Notes: a model not told the origin generated them from the letters alone. DNA of 64,000 nucleotides from Nonomuraea sp. NBC_00507 (GCF_036013525.1 NZ_CP107853.1:4030001-4094000); one strand, 5' to 3'. Counted from the first letter of the stretch, positions 45,336-54,680 are shown. Translations and numbers: made by a program.

Positions 45336-46493
45336 ATGTCACACAAGACCACCATCGGCGTGGGAATGGTCGGCTACGCGTTCATGGGCCGCGTCCACTC
45401 ACAGGCCTGGCGCAGCGTGGGGGCCTTCTTCGACCTGCCGCTCGCGCCGCGCATGGCGGCGCTGGCCGGCAGGTCGAAGGAACGCACCGAGGCGGCCGCC
45501 GCCCAGCTCGGCTGGGACGCCGTAGAGACGGACTGGAGAGAGCTGATCAAGCGCGACGACGTGCAGATCGTCGACATCTGCACGCCCGGCGACTCGCACG
45601 CCGAGATCGCCATCGCCGCGCTGGCCGCCGGCAAGCACGTGATCTGCGAGAAGCCGCTGGCCAACACCGTCGCCGAGGCCGAGGCCATGGTGCGCGCCGC
45701 CGCCGCGGCGCCGGCTTCGGTCAAGAGCATGGTGGCCTTCAACTACCGGCGGGTGCCCGCGGTCGCGCTCGCCCGCCGGTTCGTGGAGGAGGGCCGGCTC
45801 GGCGAGATCAGGCACGTGCGGGCGCAATACCTGCAGGACTGGATCGTCGATCCGGAGTTCCCGCTGGTGTGGCGGCTGCAGAAGGACAAGGCCGGGGCCG
45901 GCGCGCTCGGCGACATCGGCTCGCACATCGTGGACGCGGCCGAGTTCGTCAGCGGGCAGCACATCGTGGGTGTGTCCGGGCTGATGGAGACCTTCATCAA
46001 GGAACGTCCGCTGGCGGGCGAGTCGGCCGGCCTGGGCGCCTCCCGTACGGACGCGATGGGCGAGGTCACCGTCGATGACGCCGCGTTGTTCTTCGGCCGG
46101 ATGTCGGGCGGGGCGCTGGCCTCGTTCGAGGCCACGCGGTTCGCCACCGGCCGCAAGAACGCCATGCGCATCGAGATCAACGGTCAGCTCGGCAGCCTGG
46201 CCTTCGACTTCGAGGCCATGAACGAGCTGTGGTTCAGCTCCGGTGGCGGCGGCTTCGAGCGGATCCTGGTCACCGAGCCCGATCACCCGTACGTGGGCGC
46301 CTGGTGGCCGCCCGGGCACGGGCTCGGCTACGAGCACACCTTCACCCACGAGATCAAGGACTTCCTGGAGGCGATCGCCACCGGAGCCGACCCGTCGCCG
46401 TCGTTCGCGGACGGTCTGCGGGTGCAGCGGATCCTGGAGGCGGTCGAGCGGAGCGCGGCTGACGGCAGCCGCTACACGAACGTGGAGGATTGA
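45336..46493 (+). CDS. Gfo/Idh/MocA-family oxidoreductase
   Basis: A 385-residue oxidoreductase. GVGMVGYAFMGRVHSQAWR is the NAD(P) Rossmann start, and the catalytic ICEKPLANT lysine motif is intact. The lysine/histidine set of inositol dehydrogenases is represented by GDIGSHIVDAAEF. It begins eleven bases after the binding protein stop. Together with the isomerase gene it would oxidise and then rearrange the imported sugar or cyclitol. The exact substrate is not visible from sequence. Confidence 0.92.
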   Translation: MSHKTTIGVGMVGYAFMGRVHSQAWRSVGAFFDLPLAPRMAALAGRSKERTEAAAAQLGWDAVETDWRELIKRDDVQIVDICTPGDSHAEIAIAALAAGKHVICEKPLANTVAEAEAMVRAAAAAPASVKSMVAFNYRRVPAVALARRFVEEGRLGEIRHVRAQYLQDWIVDPEFPLVWRLQKDKAGAGALGDIGSHIVDAAEFVSGQHIVGVSGLMETFIKERPLAGESAGLGASRTDAMGEVTVDDAALFFGRMSGGALASFEATRFATGRKNAMRIEINGQLGSLAFDFEAMNELWFSSGGGGFERILVTEPDHPYVGAWWPPGHGLGYEHTFTHEIKDFLEAIATGADPSPSFADGLRVQRILEAVERSAADGSRYTNVED

Positions 46494-46496
46494 CTC

Positions 46497-47501
46497 ATGC
46501 GACCAGTCACACTGTTCACGGGACAGTGGGCCGACCTGCCGTTCGAGGAGGTCTGCCGGCTGGCGGCCGAATGGGGCTACGACGGGCTCGAGATCGCCTG
46601 CTCCGGCGACCACTTCGACGTGGGCCATGCCATGGCGGACCCGTCGTACGTGGAGCAGAAGCACGCCCAGCTCGACAAGCACGGCCTCAAGGTGTGGACG
46701 ATCTCCAACCACCTGGTCGGCCAGGCCGTCTGCGACCACCCCATCGACGAGCGGCACAAGGGCATCCTGCCCGCCCGCATCTGGGGCGACGGCGAGCCCG
46801 AGGGCGTGCGGCAGCGTGCCGCCGAGGAGATGAAGAACACCGCCAGGGCCGCGTCGCTGCTGGGCGTGGACACGGTCGTGGGCTTCACCGGCTCGTCCAT
46901 CTGGCACACGGTCGCCATGTTCCCGCCCGTGCCCGCCTCGGCGATCGACGCGGGCTACCAGGACTTCGCCGACCGGTGGAACCCGATCCTCGACGTCTTC
47001 GACGAGGTCGGCGTACGTTTCGCGCACGAGGTCCACCCGAGCGAGATCGCCTACGACTACCACACGACCGTGCGCACCTTGGAGGCCATCGACCACCGGC
47101 TCGCGTTCGGGCTCAACTGGGACCCCTCGCACATGGTCTGGCAGGACCTGGACCCGGTGGGCTTCATCCTGGACTTCAAGGACCGCATCTACCACGTGGA
47201 CTGCAAGGACACGCGCATGCGCGTCGGCGACGGCCGCCGCGGCCGCCTGTCCTCCCACCTGCCGTGGGCCGACATGCGCCGGGGCTGGGACTTCGTCTCG
47301 ACCGGACGCGGCGACGTGCCGTGGGAGGACTGCTTCCGCGCCCTCAACTCGATCGGGTACGAAGGCCCGATCTCGATCGAGTGGGAGGACGCCGGCATGG
47401 ACCGGCTGGACGGGGCGAAGGAGGCGCTGGGCTACATCCGCAAGCTCAACTCCATCACCCCGCCCGCCACGGCCTTCGACGCCGCTTTCTCCACGACGTA
47501 G
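46497..47501 (+). CDS. Sugar phosphate isomerase/epimerase (AP-endonuclease family 2 fold)
   Basis: A 334-residue TIM-barrel protein of the xylose-isomerase-like AP_endonuc_2 family. Motifs are [42 protein letters not shown] and [12 protein letters not shown], with the metal-binding Glu/Asp/His spaced as in the family, and [12 protein letters not shown] near the end. It follows the oxidoreductase gene by three bases, with GGAGG upstream of ATG 46497. It is the last gene before a strong terminator. Confidence 0.92.
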   Translation: MRPVTLFTGQWADLPFEEVCRLAAEWGYDGLEIACSGDHFDVGHAMADPSYVEQKHAQLDKHGLKVWTISNHLVGQAVCDHPIDERHKGILPARIWGDGEPEGVRQRAAEEMKNTARAASLLGVDTVVGFTGSSIWHTVAMFPPVPASAIDAGYQDFADRWNPILDVFDEVGVRFAHEVHPSEIAYDYHTTVRTLEAIDHRLAFGLNWDPSHMVWQDLDPVGFILDFKDRIYHVDCKDTRMRVGDGRRGRLSSHLPWADMRRGWDFVSTGRGDVPWEDCFRALNSIGYEGPISIEWEDAGMDRLDGAKEALGYIRKLNSITPPATAFDAAFSTT

Positions 47502-47510
47502 GAGCCGCGA

Positions 47511-47551
47511 AGGGAAGGCGCCGGAACGCTTGGCGTTCCGGCGCCTTCCCT
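47511..47551. terminator. Bidirectional rho-independent terminator
   Basis: A perfect 19-bp stem (AGGGAAGGCGCCGGAACGC / GCGTTCCGGCGCCTTCCCT) with loop TTG lies ten bases after the isomerase stop. It sits between that operon and the convergent alcohol dehydrogenase gene. Confidence 0.9.
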
Positions 47552-47564
47552 TGGCAGGTACGTC

Positions 47565-48653
47565 TCAGTCCATGAGGACGATCTGGCGTAGGACCTCCCC
47601 GGCCCGCAGGGCCGCCACCGCGTCGTTCAGGTCGGCGAGACGGATGCGGGCGCTGATCATCGACTCGAGGTCCAGCTGGCCGGCCTTGTGGAGCTTGGCG
47701 AAGTACGGGAAGTCGTGCCGCACGTCCGCCTCGCCGTACAGGCTGGACAGCAGGTTCTTGCCCTCGAACAGCAGGCTGAACGCCGAGATCGACACCATGT
47801 CGTCCATCGCGCCCGCGCCGACCACGATGACGTCGCCGCCCTGCCGGGTGATCTGCCACGCGCTCTGGATGGTGGCCGACTTGCCGACCACCTCGAAGCC
47901 GTAGTCGAAGCCCGAGCCGCCGGTGAGCTCGTTGAGCGCGTCAGGCACCTGCTCGGGCGTGACCGCGTGCGTCGCCCCGACCTTCCTGGCCAGCTCGTGC
48001 TTGGACTCCAGCGGGTCCACCGCGAGGATCACCCTGGCGCCGGAGACGCGGGCGCCCTGGATGACCGACAGGCCCACGCCGCCGCAGCCGATCACCGCGA
48101 CCGTGGATCCCGGGCGTACCTTCGCGGTGTTGAGTGCGGCGCCCACGCCGGTCGTGATGCCGCAGCCGATCAGGGCCGCCGCCTCCCACGACACGTCCGG
48201 GTCGATCTTGATCGCGCCCTGCCAGGGCACGACGATCTCCTCGGCCCACGTGCCGCAGCCCGCCATCCCGAACGCCGTCGCCCCGTCGCCGCCGAAGCGG
48301 AAGTTGCCCTTGGTGAAGCCCTCGATCACGTACTTCATGCACAGGTAGGGCTGGCCGCCCAGGCACAGGTCGCACTCCTGGCAGGCCGGCCGCCAGTTGA
48401 TCACCACGTGGTCGCCGGGCTGCAGGGAGGTGACGTGCTCGCCCACCTCGACCACCTCGCCCGACCCCTCGTGGCCGGGGACGAGCGGCACGGGCTGCGG
48501 CAGCATGCCCGACATGGCCGACAGGTCCGAGTGGCAGACGCCGGTGGCCTTGATCCGCACGCGGACGTCCGTCGGGCCTACCGGGGCCAGCGTGACGTCG
48601 TCGCGGATCTCGAGCTTGTCGTTGCCTGCGGCGTGCAGGATCGCGGCGCGCAT
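47565..48653 (-). CDS. Zinc-dependent alcohol dehydrogenase
   Basis: A 362-residue class III-like ADH. The catalytic zinc ligands are in ATGVCHSDLSAM and VPGHEGSGEV; the structural zinc cysteines are in CQECDLCLGGQPYLC. The Rossmann motif is VIGCGGVGLSVIQGARVSGA. It is the last gene of a minus-strand set with the PPOX and ferredoxin genes. Ferredoxin-linked alcohol dehydrogenases next to P450-related genes often oxidise terpenoid or steroid alcohols; that link is inference. Confidence 0.92.
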   Translation of the reverse strand: MRAAILHAAGNDKLEIRDDVTLAPVGPTDVRVRIKATGVCHSDLSAMSGMLPQPVPLVPGHEGSGEVVEVGEHVTSLQPGDHVVINWRPACQECDLCLGGQPYLCMKYVIEGFTKGNFRFGGDGATAFGMAGCGTWAEEIVVPWQGAIKIDPDVSWEAAALIGCGITTGVGAALNTAKVRPGSTVAVIGCGGVGLSVIQGARVSGARVILAVDPLESKHELARKVGATHAVTPEQVPDALNELTGGSGFDYGFEVVGKSATIQSAWQITRQGGDVIVVGAGAMDDMVSISAFSLLFEGKNLLSSLYGEADVRHDFPYFAKLHKAGQLDLESMISARIRLADLNDAVAALRAGEVLRQIVLMD

Positions 48654-48706
48654 GGGGGGTTCCTCCTCCGGCTCGAAGGCTGGGTCCTCGAGGGGTCCTC
48701 GAGGGG

Positions 48707-48898
48707 CTATTCCTCGATGGACAGAGCGGCTTTGGGACAGGACCTGACCGCGTGGCGGACGCGGTCCTGCAACTCAGGGGGTGGTTCTGGAAGAAGGATG
48801 TGCAGCTGGTCGTCGTCGTCCACGTCGAACACCTCCGGCGCGAGCCCCATGCACACGGCGTTGGCCTCGCAGACCAGCTCGTCGACCTTGACCTTCAT
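48707..48898 (-). CDS. Small 3Fe-4S-type ferredoxin
   Basis: A 63-residue ferredoxin. The cluster cysteines are in VCEANAVCMGLAPEVFDV and VRSCPKAALSIEE. The spacing CxxxxxC then CP fits the short actinobacterial ferredoxins that feed cytochrome P450s. The start overlaps the PPOX stop by ATGA at 48895-48898. The nearest P450 in the window (61547-62731) lies 13 kb away. Confidence 0.88.
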   Translation of the reverse strand: MKVKVDELVCEANAVCMGLAPEVFDVDDDDQLHILLPEPPPELQDRVRHAVRSCPKAALSIEE

Positions 48899-49347
48899 GT
48901 CAGCCTCCTGTGGTCCCATGAGACCACTTTGGTGCGCTCGACGACGTACGCAACCCGCTTGCGCCCGGTCTGCTCCACGTACGGGCTCAGCAGCTCGTCC
49001 GGCACCCCAGGAGTCATCCTGCGGGCGACCATCATCCCGATGGCCATGACGCCGTCCGGGTCGGCGATCGGCTCGGCCTTGCCGTATACCAGGACGCCGC
49101 GCAGTTGGTCGTAGTCGTCACCGGTCTCGATCAAGCAGCTTACCCGCGGGTCGCGGGCCAGGTTGCGGGCCTTCTGCGCCTTCGCGTAGGTCCAGAAGGC
49201 GATCCGTCCGGCGTCGAGGCCGTAGAACATGGTGACCAGGTGCGGTGTGCCATCCGGGTTGATGGTGGCCAGTTGCAGCTTGCGTGAGCTCTCCAGGAAG
49301 GCGGCGACGTCGTCGTCCGACATCGCGATGCGAGCGCGCTGGTTCAC
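48895..49347 (-). CDS. PPOX-class F420-dependent-like oxidoreductase
   Basis: A 150-residue split-barrel flavin/F420-binding protein. The start VNQRARIAMSDDDVAAFLES is the family N-terminus; KLQLATINPDGTPHLVTMFY and RNLARDPRVSCLIETGDDYD follow. GTG 49347 is preferred because this N-terminus is conserved in relatives; the internal ATG 49323 is an alternative. It heads the minus-strand operon with ferredoxin and ADH. A KstR-like palindrome lies just nine bases upstream of GTG 49347. Confidence 0.85.
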   Translation of the reverse strand: MNQRARIAMSDDDVAAFLESSRKLQLATINPDGTPHLVTMFYGLDAGRIAFWTYAKAQKARNLARDPRVSCLIETGDDYDQLRGVLVYGKAEPIADPDGVMAIGMMVARRMTPGVPDELLSPYVEQTGRKRVAYVVERTKVVSWDHRRLT

Positions 49348-49355
49348 GTGCCAAG

Positions 49356-49369
49356 TAGAACAGGTTCCA
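49356..49369. promoter_or_regulatory. KstR-like box upstream of the PPOX operon
   Basis: TAGAACAGGTTCCA matches TNNAACNNGTTNNA at every fixed position. It lies just upstream of the PPOX start and in the 79-bp divergent space with the methyltransferase gene. The same pattern occurs at 54587 and 62773. KstR is a TetR repressor of cholesterol catabolism in mycobacteria and rhodococci. Binding here is inference. Confidence 0.5.
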
Positions 49370-49426
49370 GAAGTGGGCTGCAAGAGTTCCCCGGAATGTT
49401 GTTCGGTTCGGCTAGGGTTCCGTCGT

Positions 49427-50062
49427 ATGACGATGCCGGCAGCGCTGCTCTACGCAGCGAAGCATGCCAAGGGGTTCATGCCGGACAACGAGGGGCTGGC
49501 GCTGTTCGCGGCAGCCTGCCAGTACGGCAAGCTCGGGCCCATCTGCGAGATCGGCACCTACTGCGGCAAGTCCGCGATCTACCTTGGCGCGGCCGCCAAG
49601 GAGGCGCGCTCCGTGGTGGTCACCGTGGACCACCACCGTGGCTCCGAGGAGATCCAGCCGGGGTGGGCCCACCACGATCCGACGCTGATGGACATCCGGT
49701 TCGGGAAGATGGACTCGCTGCCGACTTTCCGCGCCACGATCGCCGCGGCGGGTCTCGAGGACGAGGTGATCGCCGTCGTCGGCAAGTCGGAACGGGTGGC
49801 CGGGCTGTGGAACACGCCGCTGGGCATGCTGTTCATCGACGGCGGACACTCCGAGGAGCCGGTCACCCGCGACTACGAGGGCTGGGCGCCGCACATCATG
49901 GCGGGTGGGGCGCTGATCTTCCACGACGTCTACCCCGACCCGGCCGAGGGCGGTCAGGCGCCTTTCCGGGTCTATCGGCGGGCGCTGGAGTCCGGGGCAT
50001 TCAGTGAGGTGTCCTCCGAGGGCTCGCTCCGCGTGCTGGAACGCGTCGGTCCCGGCATCTAG
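49427..50062 (+). CDS. Class I SAM-dependent methyltransferase (Methyltransf_24)
   Basis: A 211-residue SAM enzyme of the O-methyltransferase-like fold. Motif I is ICEIGTYCGKSAIYLGAAAK, followed by VVVTVDHHRGSEEI and a C-terminal LFIDGGHSEEPV with FHDVYPDP. It is divergent from the PPOX operon. A GAATGTTGTTC element lies at 49394-49404 in its promoter. The substrate is unknown. Confidence 0.85.
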   Translation: MTMPAALLYAAKHAKGFMPDNEGLALFAAACQYGKLGPICEIGTYCGKSAIYLGAAAKEARSVVVTVDHHRGSEEIQPGWAHHDPTLMDIRFGKMDSLPTFRATIAAAGLEDEVIAVVGKSERVAGLWNTPLGMLFIDGGHSEEPVTRDYEGWAPHIMAGGALIFHDVYPDPAEGGQAPFRVYRRALESGAFSEVSSEGSLRVLERVGPGI

Positions 50063-50168
50063 CCGACCTACCGGCCGCTCCCTGTATTTCGCCCGTCCCC
50101 CGGGACTGGCCTGCGCTCCTTCCCCGCCCGCCGCACTCCGGTGGAGGTCCTTTGAGAGGAGAACCGAG

Positions 50169-50310
50169 GCCGGCGGAGGCCCCGTGGGTGGCCGGAGTGC
50201 CGGCGGAGGCCCTCGAGTGGGCGGAGTGCCGACGGAGGTTCCTTGGGTGGCCGGAGTGCCGACGAGGCCCCTTGGGTGGGCGGAGTGCCAGCGGAGGTCA
50301 CTTGGGGAGG
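50169..50310. repeat. Minisatellite of about five 29/30-bp units
   Basis: Units begin at 50169, 50199, 50228, 50258 and 50287. A typical unit reads GCCGGCGGAGGCCCCGTGGG TGGCCGGAGT. Most differ by a few bases and alternate 30 and 29 bp in length. The array lies between the methyltransferase stop and the end of the DUF1702 gene, whose last bases overlap the fifth unit. Confidence 0.9.
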
Positions 50311-51326
50311 GGCACAGGGCCGGCGGCCGCCTGGACGGTGTGGCGGCGGGTCCAGGAGTGCCGGGTCTGGGACTGCCAGCGGCGGAAGTCCTCGTGCGTA
50401 CGCGCCTGGTGCCCGAGTGCGATGAGCGCCCGGTCGGTCCACGCGGCCGCCTCCTCCGGCGCGGCCCCCGCCAGGATCGACGCGGCCTGCGCCGTGTGAT
50501 CCGGCACCATCCCCGACCGCAGCCGGGCGGCCACGGCGAACGCGCACCCCTGCGCCAGATAGGCGCGGAACCCGTCGGCCCCGGCGTGCTCGGTCAGCCA
50601 CCACAGCTCGTCGGCCTCGGCGCCGCCCGTGTACGCGGCCGCGAACCCGACCCCGCTCCACAGATCGGCCCGCCGCACCGCGGGAAAGCCTGCGATCCTG
50701 GCCGCGACGTCGTCGGGCGAGCCGCAGTCGTGGTACCAGAGCAGCCGCCCGAGTCCCTGGTCGAACACGGCGCAGTGGGCTCGGCTGAACAGGTCAGGCA
50801 TGGTCCGCTCGCCGATCATGCGATCGGCCCTGGCCAGACTCCACTGGAAGCCGAACCCGTCCACCGCCAGCCACCGCAGCAGCGGATGGGCCTGCCGGGC
50901 GCCCCGCATGGGACGCAGGCGCACCATCGCGTACCCGCGGCCGGCGCCGAGGTGGGCGGCGTGCCGGTGGTGCTGGGCGGGGCCGGCTAGTAGCTCGTGA
51001 AGGCGCCGGCCCCGGGTCAAGGTGAGCAGGTCGAGTACGGTGCAGGCGGCCGCCGCCCCTTCGTAGCCGAAGGGCCGCTGCTCAGCCGGGATCTCCTCGA
51101 CCTTCTCTACTTCTTTCGACATCATCGCGTTAAAACCGAAAACGAAGGATTTTTCGGCTTTCGCGAAGACCGTCCGACAAGCTCCGTGTCTGATCCGGAA
51201 CCTGCGCCGGCTCAGATCGCACTCCAGCGGATCCTTGATCAGGAACCTCCGCAGCCCCGTCGCCGCGGTCAGCGTCGGCTCGGTCCCCGCCTGGTCCAAG
51301 AACGATGTTGTGCCCGTGTCGCCCAC
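50298..51326 (-). CDS. DUF1702 family protein
   Basis: A 342-residue protein of the DUF1702 family, which is often found near biosynthetic gene clusters in actinomycetes. Recognisable parts are RPFGYEGAAAACTVLDLL, HLGAGRGYAMVRLRP, LLRWLAVDGFGFQW, FDQGLGRLLWY and VRRADLWSGVGFAAAYTGGA. GTG 51326 has a GGGGGA box upstream. It is the last gene of a minus-strand group with the prenyltransferase-like, methyltransferase and glycosyltransferase genes. Its last codons overlap the minisatellite. Function unknown. Confidence 0.8.
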   Translation of the reverse strand: MGDTGTTSFLDQAGTEPTLTAATGLRRFLIKDPLECDLSRRRFRIRHGACRTVFAKAEKSFVFGFNAMMSKEVEKVEEIPAEQRPFGYEGAAAACTVLDLLTLTRGRRLHELLAGPAQHHRHAAHLGAGRGYAMVRLRPMRGARQAHPLLRWLAVDGFGFQWSLARADRMIGERTMPDLFSRAHCAVFDQGLGRLLWYHDCGSPDDVAARIAGFPAVRRADLWSGVGFAAAYTGGAEADELWWLTEHAGADGFRAYLAQGCAFAVAARLRSGMVPDHTAQAASILAGAAPEEAAAWTDRALIALGHQARTHEDFRRWQSQTRHSWTRRHTVQAAAGPVPLPK

Positions 51327-51444
51327 GCTTCCCCCGAAGACGCATCGTACGGCCACTACGAAGCTAGTGACCCCATTGCGCCCGTCATCGGCGACGCACC
51401 GGATTTCCCCGGCAAAGAACCGGCAAAAGGCCTTGCGGCGCCGG

Positions 51445-52494
51445 TCAGTGGACCGGCGGGGGCAGCAGCGGGGCCGAACAGCCGCACACATCGGGGTCGA
51501 ACACCGACGTTCCCGCGATGTCGCGGAACAGCCCGGCTCCGGGGGACGACTCCATCAACGCGTCCGCCGCCAGGATCACGGCCGCGGCCGTGTAGCCGGA
51601 GCGCTCGTACGGAAAGTGCTTGCGGTTGGCGAACTGCCACCCCGTCCAGTACGAGCCGTCCTCGTGCCGCAGATGTTGCACGTCGGCGAACAGCCGGACT
51701 GCCCGCTCCCGATCCCCGAGCGCGTCCAGCGCCAGCACCAGCTCGCACGTCTCGGCCCCGGTCACCCACGGCTGGTCGGACACGCACCTGATGCCGAGCC
51801 CCGGCACCACGAACGTCGCCCACTCCCGCTCCAGCAGCTCGTACGCCTGCTGCCCGCGTACCGCGCCGCCGAGCACCGGGTAGTACCAGTCCATCGAGAA
51901 CCGGCTCTTGTCGGCGAACGCCTCGGGATGCGCCGTCAGGACGTGCGCCAGCCGGTCGGCGGCCAGCTCCCAGTGCGGCTGCGGGTCGCCCAGGTGGTCG
52001 GCCAGCCGCACGCCGCACCGCAGGCCCTGGTGGATCGAGGAGCACCCGGTGAGCAGCGCGTAGGCGGCATCTCTGCCCTGCGCGTCCCGTTCCCAGACGA
52101 TCTCGCCCCGCTCGGTCTGGAGCCCGGCCACGTAGTCGAGCGCGGCCTTGACCATGGGCCAGCTGTCCTCGGTGAAGCCCTGGTCGCCGGTGACGAGATG
52201 GTGGTGCCAGAGTCCGACGGCGATGTAAGCGGCGTGGTTGCTCTCCCCGCCCAGCTCCGTCGGGACGCCGTCGACCAGCTTCATCGGCCAGGAGCCGTCG
52301 GCGCGCTGGTGACGGGCCAGGTACGCGTACCCGCGCCGGACCGGCTCGTCGAGGCCCGCGACGGACATCGCCATCAGGCACTCGATGTGGTTCCACGCGT
52401 CGACGTGCCCCTCCGGCCACGGGACGCCGCCGTCCTCCTGCTGCATCGCCGCGATGCTCTCGGCCGTCCGCACGACCTCGGCGTGGGAGATCAT
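51445..52494 (-). CDS. Prenyltransferase/squalene-cyclase-like repeat protein
   Basis: A 349-residue helical-barrel protein. It carries repeated QW-like patterns, for example AMQQEDGGVPWPEGH, RHQRADGSWPMKL and HEDGSYWTGWQF, as in terpene cyclases and prenyltransferase alpha-alpha barrels. No DxDD or DDxD catalytic motif is obvious, so it may be a binding or processing protein. It overlaps the upstream methyltransferase gene by ATGA. It is part of a conserved-looking minus-strand cluster. Confidence 0.7.
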   Translation of the reverse strand: MISHAEVVRTAESIAAMQQEDGGVPWPEGHVDAWNHIECLMAMSVAGLDEPVRRGYAYLARHQRADGSWPMKLVDGVPTELGGESNHAAYIAVGLWHHHLVTGDQGFTEDSWPMVKAALDYVAGLQTERGEIVWERDAQGRDAAYALLTGCSSIHQGLRCGVRLADHLGDPQPHWELAADRLAHVLTAHPEAFADKSRFSMDWYYPVLGGAVRGQQAYELLEREWATFVVPGLGIRCVSDQPWVTGAETCELVLALDALGDRERAVRLFADVQHLRHEDGSYWTGWQFANRKHFPYERSGYTAAAVILAADALMESSPGAGLFRDIAGTSVFDPDVCGCSAPLLPPPVH

Positions 52495-53201
52495 GGCTTC
52501 CGGACGTACAGGACCACGCTCTTGCCGATGATCGGATTGAGCACGGCCTCGGCGATCCTGGTCGCGGCGGGGCGTTTCATGATGTCCCAGACCAGCAGCT
52601 CGTGGTACGCCTTCGCGAGCGGATGGTCGTCGTTGTTGACGCCGACCGCGCACTTGATCCACCAGTAGGGGGCGTGCAGCCCGTGAGCGTGGTGGTGCGG
52701 GCCGATCTCGAAGCCGGTGGACTTCAGCTTGGCCGACAGCTCCGCCAGCGTGTAGATCCGCACGTGCCCGCCGGGGGCGGTGTGGTAGTCCTCGTCCAGC
52801 GCCCAGCAGATCCGCTCCGGCAGGAAGCTCGGGACGGTGATCGCGGCCGTGCCGCCGGGCTTGAGCACGCGGAAGATCTCCCGCATGGCCGTCATGTCAT
52901 CCGGGATGTGCTCCAGCACCTCGGCCGCGATGACCCGGTCGAAGGCGCCGTCCTCGAACGGCATGTCGAGCGCCGTGCCCTGGACGGTCTGGCCGGTGGC
53001 ATCGGGCGGCACCTCGCCCGCCTTGTCCATCGCCGCGAACATGGCCGCCACGTTGTCCAGCTCCGACTGGTCCATGTCGAACGCGATCACGTCCGCCCCG
53101 CGGCGCAGCACCTCGAAGGCGTGCCGGCCGCCCCCGCAGCCCAGGTCCAGCACGCGCGTGCCGGGGCCGACGGGAAGCCGGGCGAAGTCGACAGTCAGCA
53201 C
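52491..53201 (-). CDS. Class I SAM-dependent methyltransferase (Methyltransf_11)
   Basis: A 236-residue methyltransferase. Motif I RVLDLGCGGGRHAFEVLRRG, the acidic DMDQSEL and VIAAEVLEHIPDDMTAM followed by VLKPGGTAAITVPSF are clear. The GTG start shares one base with the glycosyltransferase stop. It probably methylates an intermediate of the glycan or lipid made by the cluster. Confidence 0.88.
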   Translation of the reverse strand: MLTVDFARLPVGPGTRVLDLGCGGGRHAFEVLRRGADVIAFDMDQSELDNVAAMFAAMDKAGEVPPDATGQTVQGTALDMPFEDGAFDRVIAAEVLEHIPDDMTAMREIFRVLKPGGTAAITVPSFLPERICWALDEDYHTAPGGHVRIYTLAELSAKLKSTGFEIGPHHHAHGLHAPYWWIKCAVGVNNDDHPLAKAYHELLVWDIMKRPAATRIAEAVLNPIIGKSVVLYVRKP

Positions 53202-54442
53202 TATTTCTCCTTGTGGGCCTGCATGGCCTCGCGGTACGCCTCGACGGTCTTCTTGGCCACGACGTGCCAGGTATAGCGCTCCATGACGCGGTCGTATCCC
53301 GCCTGGCCCACCCGCTCGCGCTCCTCGGGCGAGTCGTGCAGGCGGCGCAGCACCGCGGCCAGCTCCTCCGGGTCGCCCGGCGGCACCTGGACGGCCGCGT
53401 CGCCCACGACCTCGGGCAGCGCGCCCGTGCGGCTGGCCACGAGCGGCGTGCCGCAGGCCATGTGCTCGACGGCGGGCAGGGAGAAGCCCTCATATAGCGA
53501 GGGCACGACCGAGATCTCCGAGGTGGCGATCAGCTCGCCCAGCTCCTCGTCGGTGATGCCGTGCACGAACCGCACCCGGTCCTGCAGCGACAGCTCCTGC
53601 ACGAGCTGCTCGGTGGGGCCGCCCGGGGTGGGCTTGCTGACCACGGTGAGATGCACGTCGCGCTCGGTGGCCAGCTTGGCCACGGCGCGCAGGAGCGTCG
53701 AGACGCCCTTCATAGGGGAGTCGGCGCTGGCCACCGCCACGATCGAGCCCTTGCGCCTGGGCTTGCCGGGGCGCGGGTGGAAGTAGCGGGTGTCCACGCC
53801 GAGGGGGATCAGCCGCATGTTGGCCTGCGGGACGTTGAAGTCGCGGTGGATGTCGGCCAGGGACGACTCGCTGACGGTCAGGATCGGGCTGAGCCGGGGC
53901 GCGACGCGCGACTGCATCTTCACGAACCCGTACCAGCGGCGCATGGTCAGCCGCTTCGCACCGGTGGCGGCCTCGAGCTCGATGCGCCGGTCCACGCTGA
54001 TCGGGTGGTGGATGGTGCCGACCACGGGGAAGAGCTTCTGGATGCCGAGCAGGCCGTAGCCGAGGGTCTGGTTGTCCTGCACGACGTCGAAGTCGCCCAC
54101 CCGCTTCTTCAGCTCGCGGTAGGCGCGCAGCGTGAACGTCAGGGGCTCCGGGAACCCGGCCGTCCACATCGTGCCGACCTCGAGCCAGTCGATCCAGTCG
54201 CGGTATTCGTGCAGCTTGGGCGTCCTGAACGGATCCTCGTCGCGGTAGAGGTCGAGGCTGGGCACCTCGCGCAGGATGACGCCCTCGTCCAGCTCGGGGT
54301 AGGGCTGGCCGGAGAACACCTCGACGTGGTGTCCGAGCGCGACCAGCTCGCGGCTCAAGTGGCGGAGATAGACACCCTGCCCACCACAGGTGGGCTTGCT
54401 GCGGTAGGACAGCAGCGCGATCCGTAGCCTTGGCTCCGGCAC
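53201..54442 (-). CDS. GT4-family glycosyltransferase
   Basis: A 413-residue glycosyltransferase. It starts RIALLSYRSKPTCGGQGVYL, and the C-domain has the donor site SEISVVPSLYEGFSLPAVEH and ACGTPLVASRTGALPEVVG typical of GT4. GTG 54442 with GGGG upstream is preferred; GTG 54457 is possible. It is first in the cluster with the methyltransferase and prenyltransferase-like genes. Its donor sugar could be GDP-linked, given the divergent gmd gene; this is inference. Confidence 0.88.
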   Translation of the reverse strand: MPEPRLRIALLSYRSKPTCGGQGVYLRHLSRELVALGHHVEVFSGQPYPELDEGVILREVPSLDLYRDEDPFRTPKLHEYRDWIDWLEVGTMWTAGFPEPLTFTLRAYRELKKRVGDFDVVQDNQTLGYGLLGIQKLFPVVGTIHHPISVDRRIELEAATGAKRLTMRRWYGFVKMQSRVAPRLSPILTVSESSLADIHRDFNVPQANMRLIPLGVDTRYFHPRPGKPRRKGSIVAVASADSPMKGVSTLLRAVAKLATERDVHLTVVSKPTPGGPTEQLVQELSLQDRVRFVHGITDEELGELIATSEISVVPSLYEGFSLPAVEHMACGTPLVASRTGALPEVVGDAAVQVPPGDPEELAAVLRRLHDSPEERERVGQAGYDRVMERYTWHVVAKKTVEAYREAMQAHKEK

Positions 54443-54586
54443 GGACACCCCTTTCACCGCTGATTAGATCATGAATGATGACCTTAGCCCGAGAAGGCTA
54501 CCATTCGGTAGGTCGTCTGGAATTGTTCACAACGGCTTCCACAGGCCGTGCGAACTGCGACGTTACTGTAACCGAGCGTGGTTCGG

Positions 54587-54600
54587 TGGAACACGTTCTA
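54587..54600. promoter_or_regulatory. KstR-like box upstream of gmd
   Basis: TGGAACACGTTCTA matches TNNAACNNGTTNNA at every fixed position. It lies in the 238-bp divergent space between the GT4 gene and gmd, 81 bases before the gmd start. Confidence 0.45.
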
Positions 54601-54680
54601 GGGGGCTTGATGCTCTTTCCAGGCGCTTAGCTGTACATTCCCGTCACAAAGGGATGCGGTACCCGATCGTTGGAGGACCC

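Noticed and set aside
50169..50310. Tandem repeats that could suggest a CRISPR array
   Set aside because: The units are contiguous and imperfect with no spacers, so it is a minisatellite. No cas gene is near.
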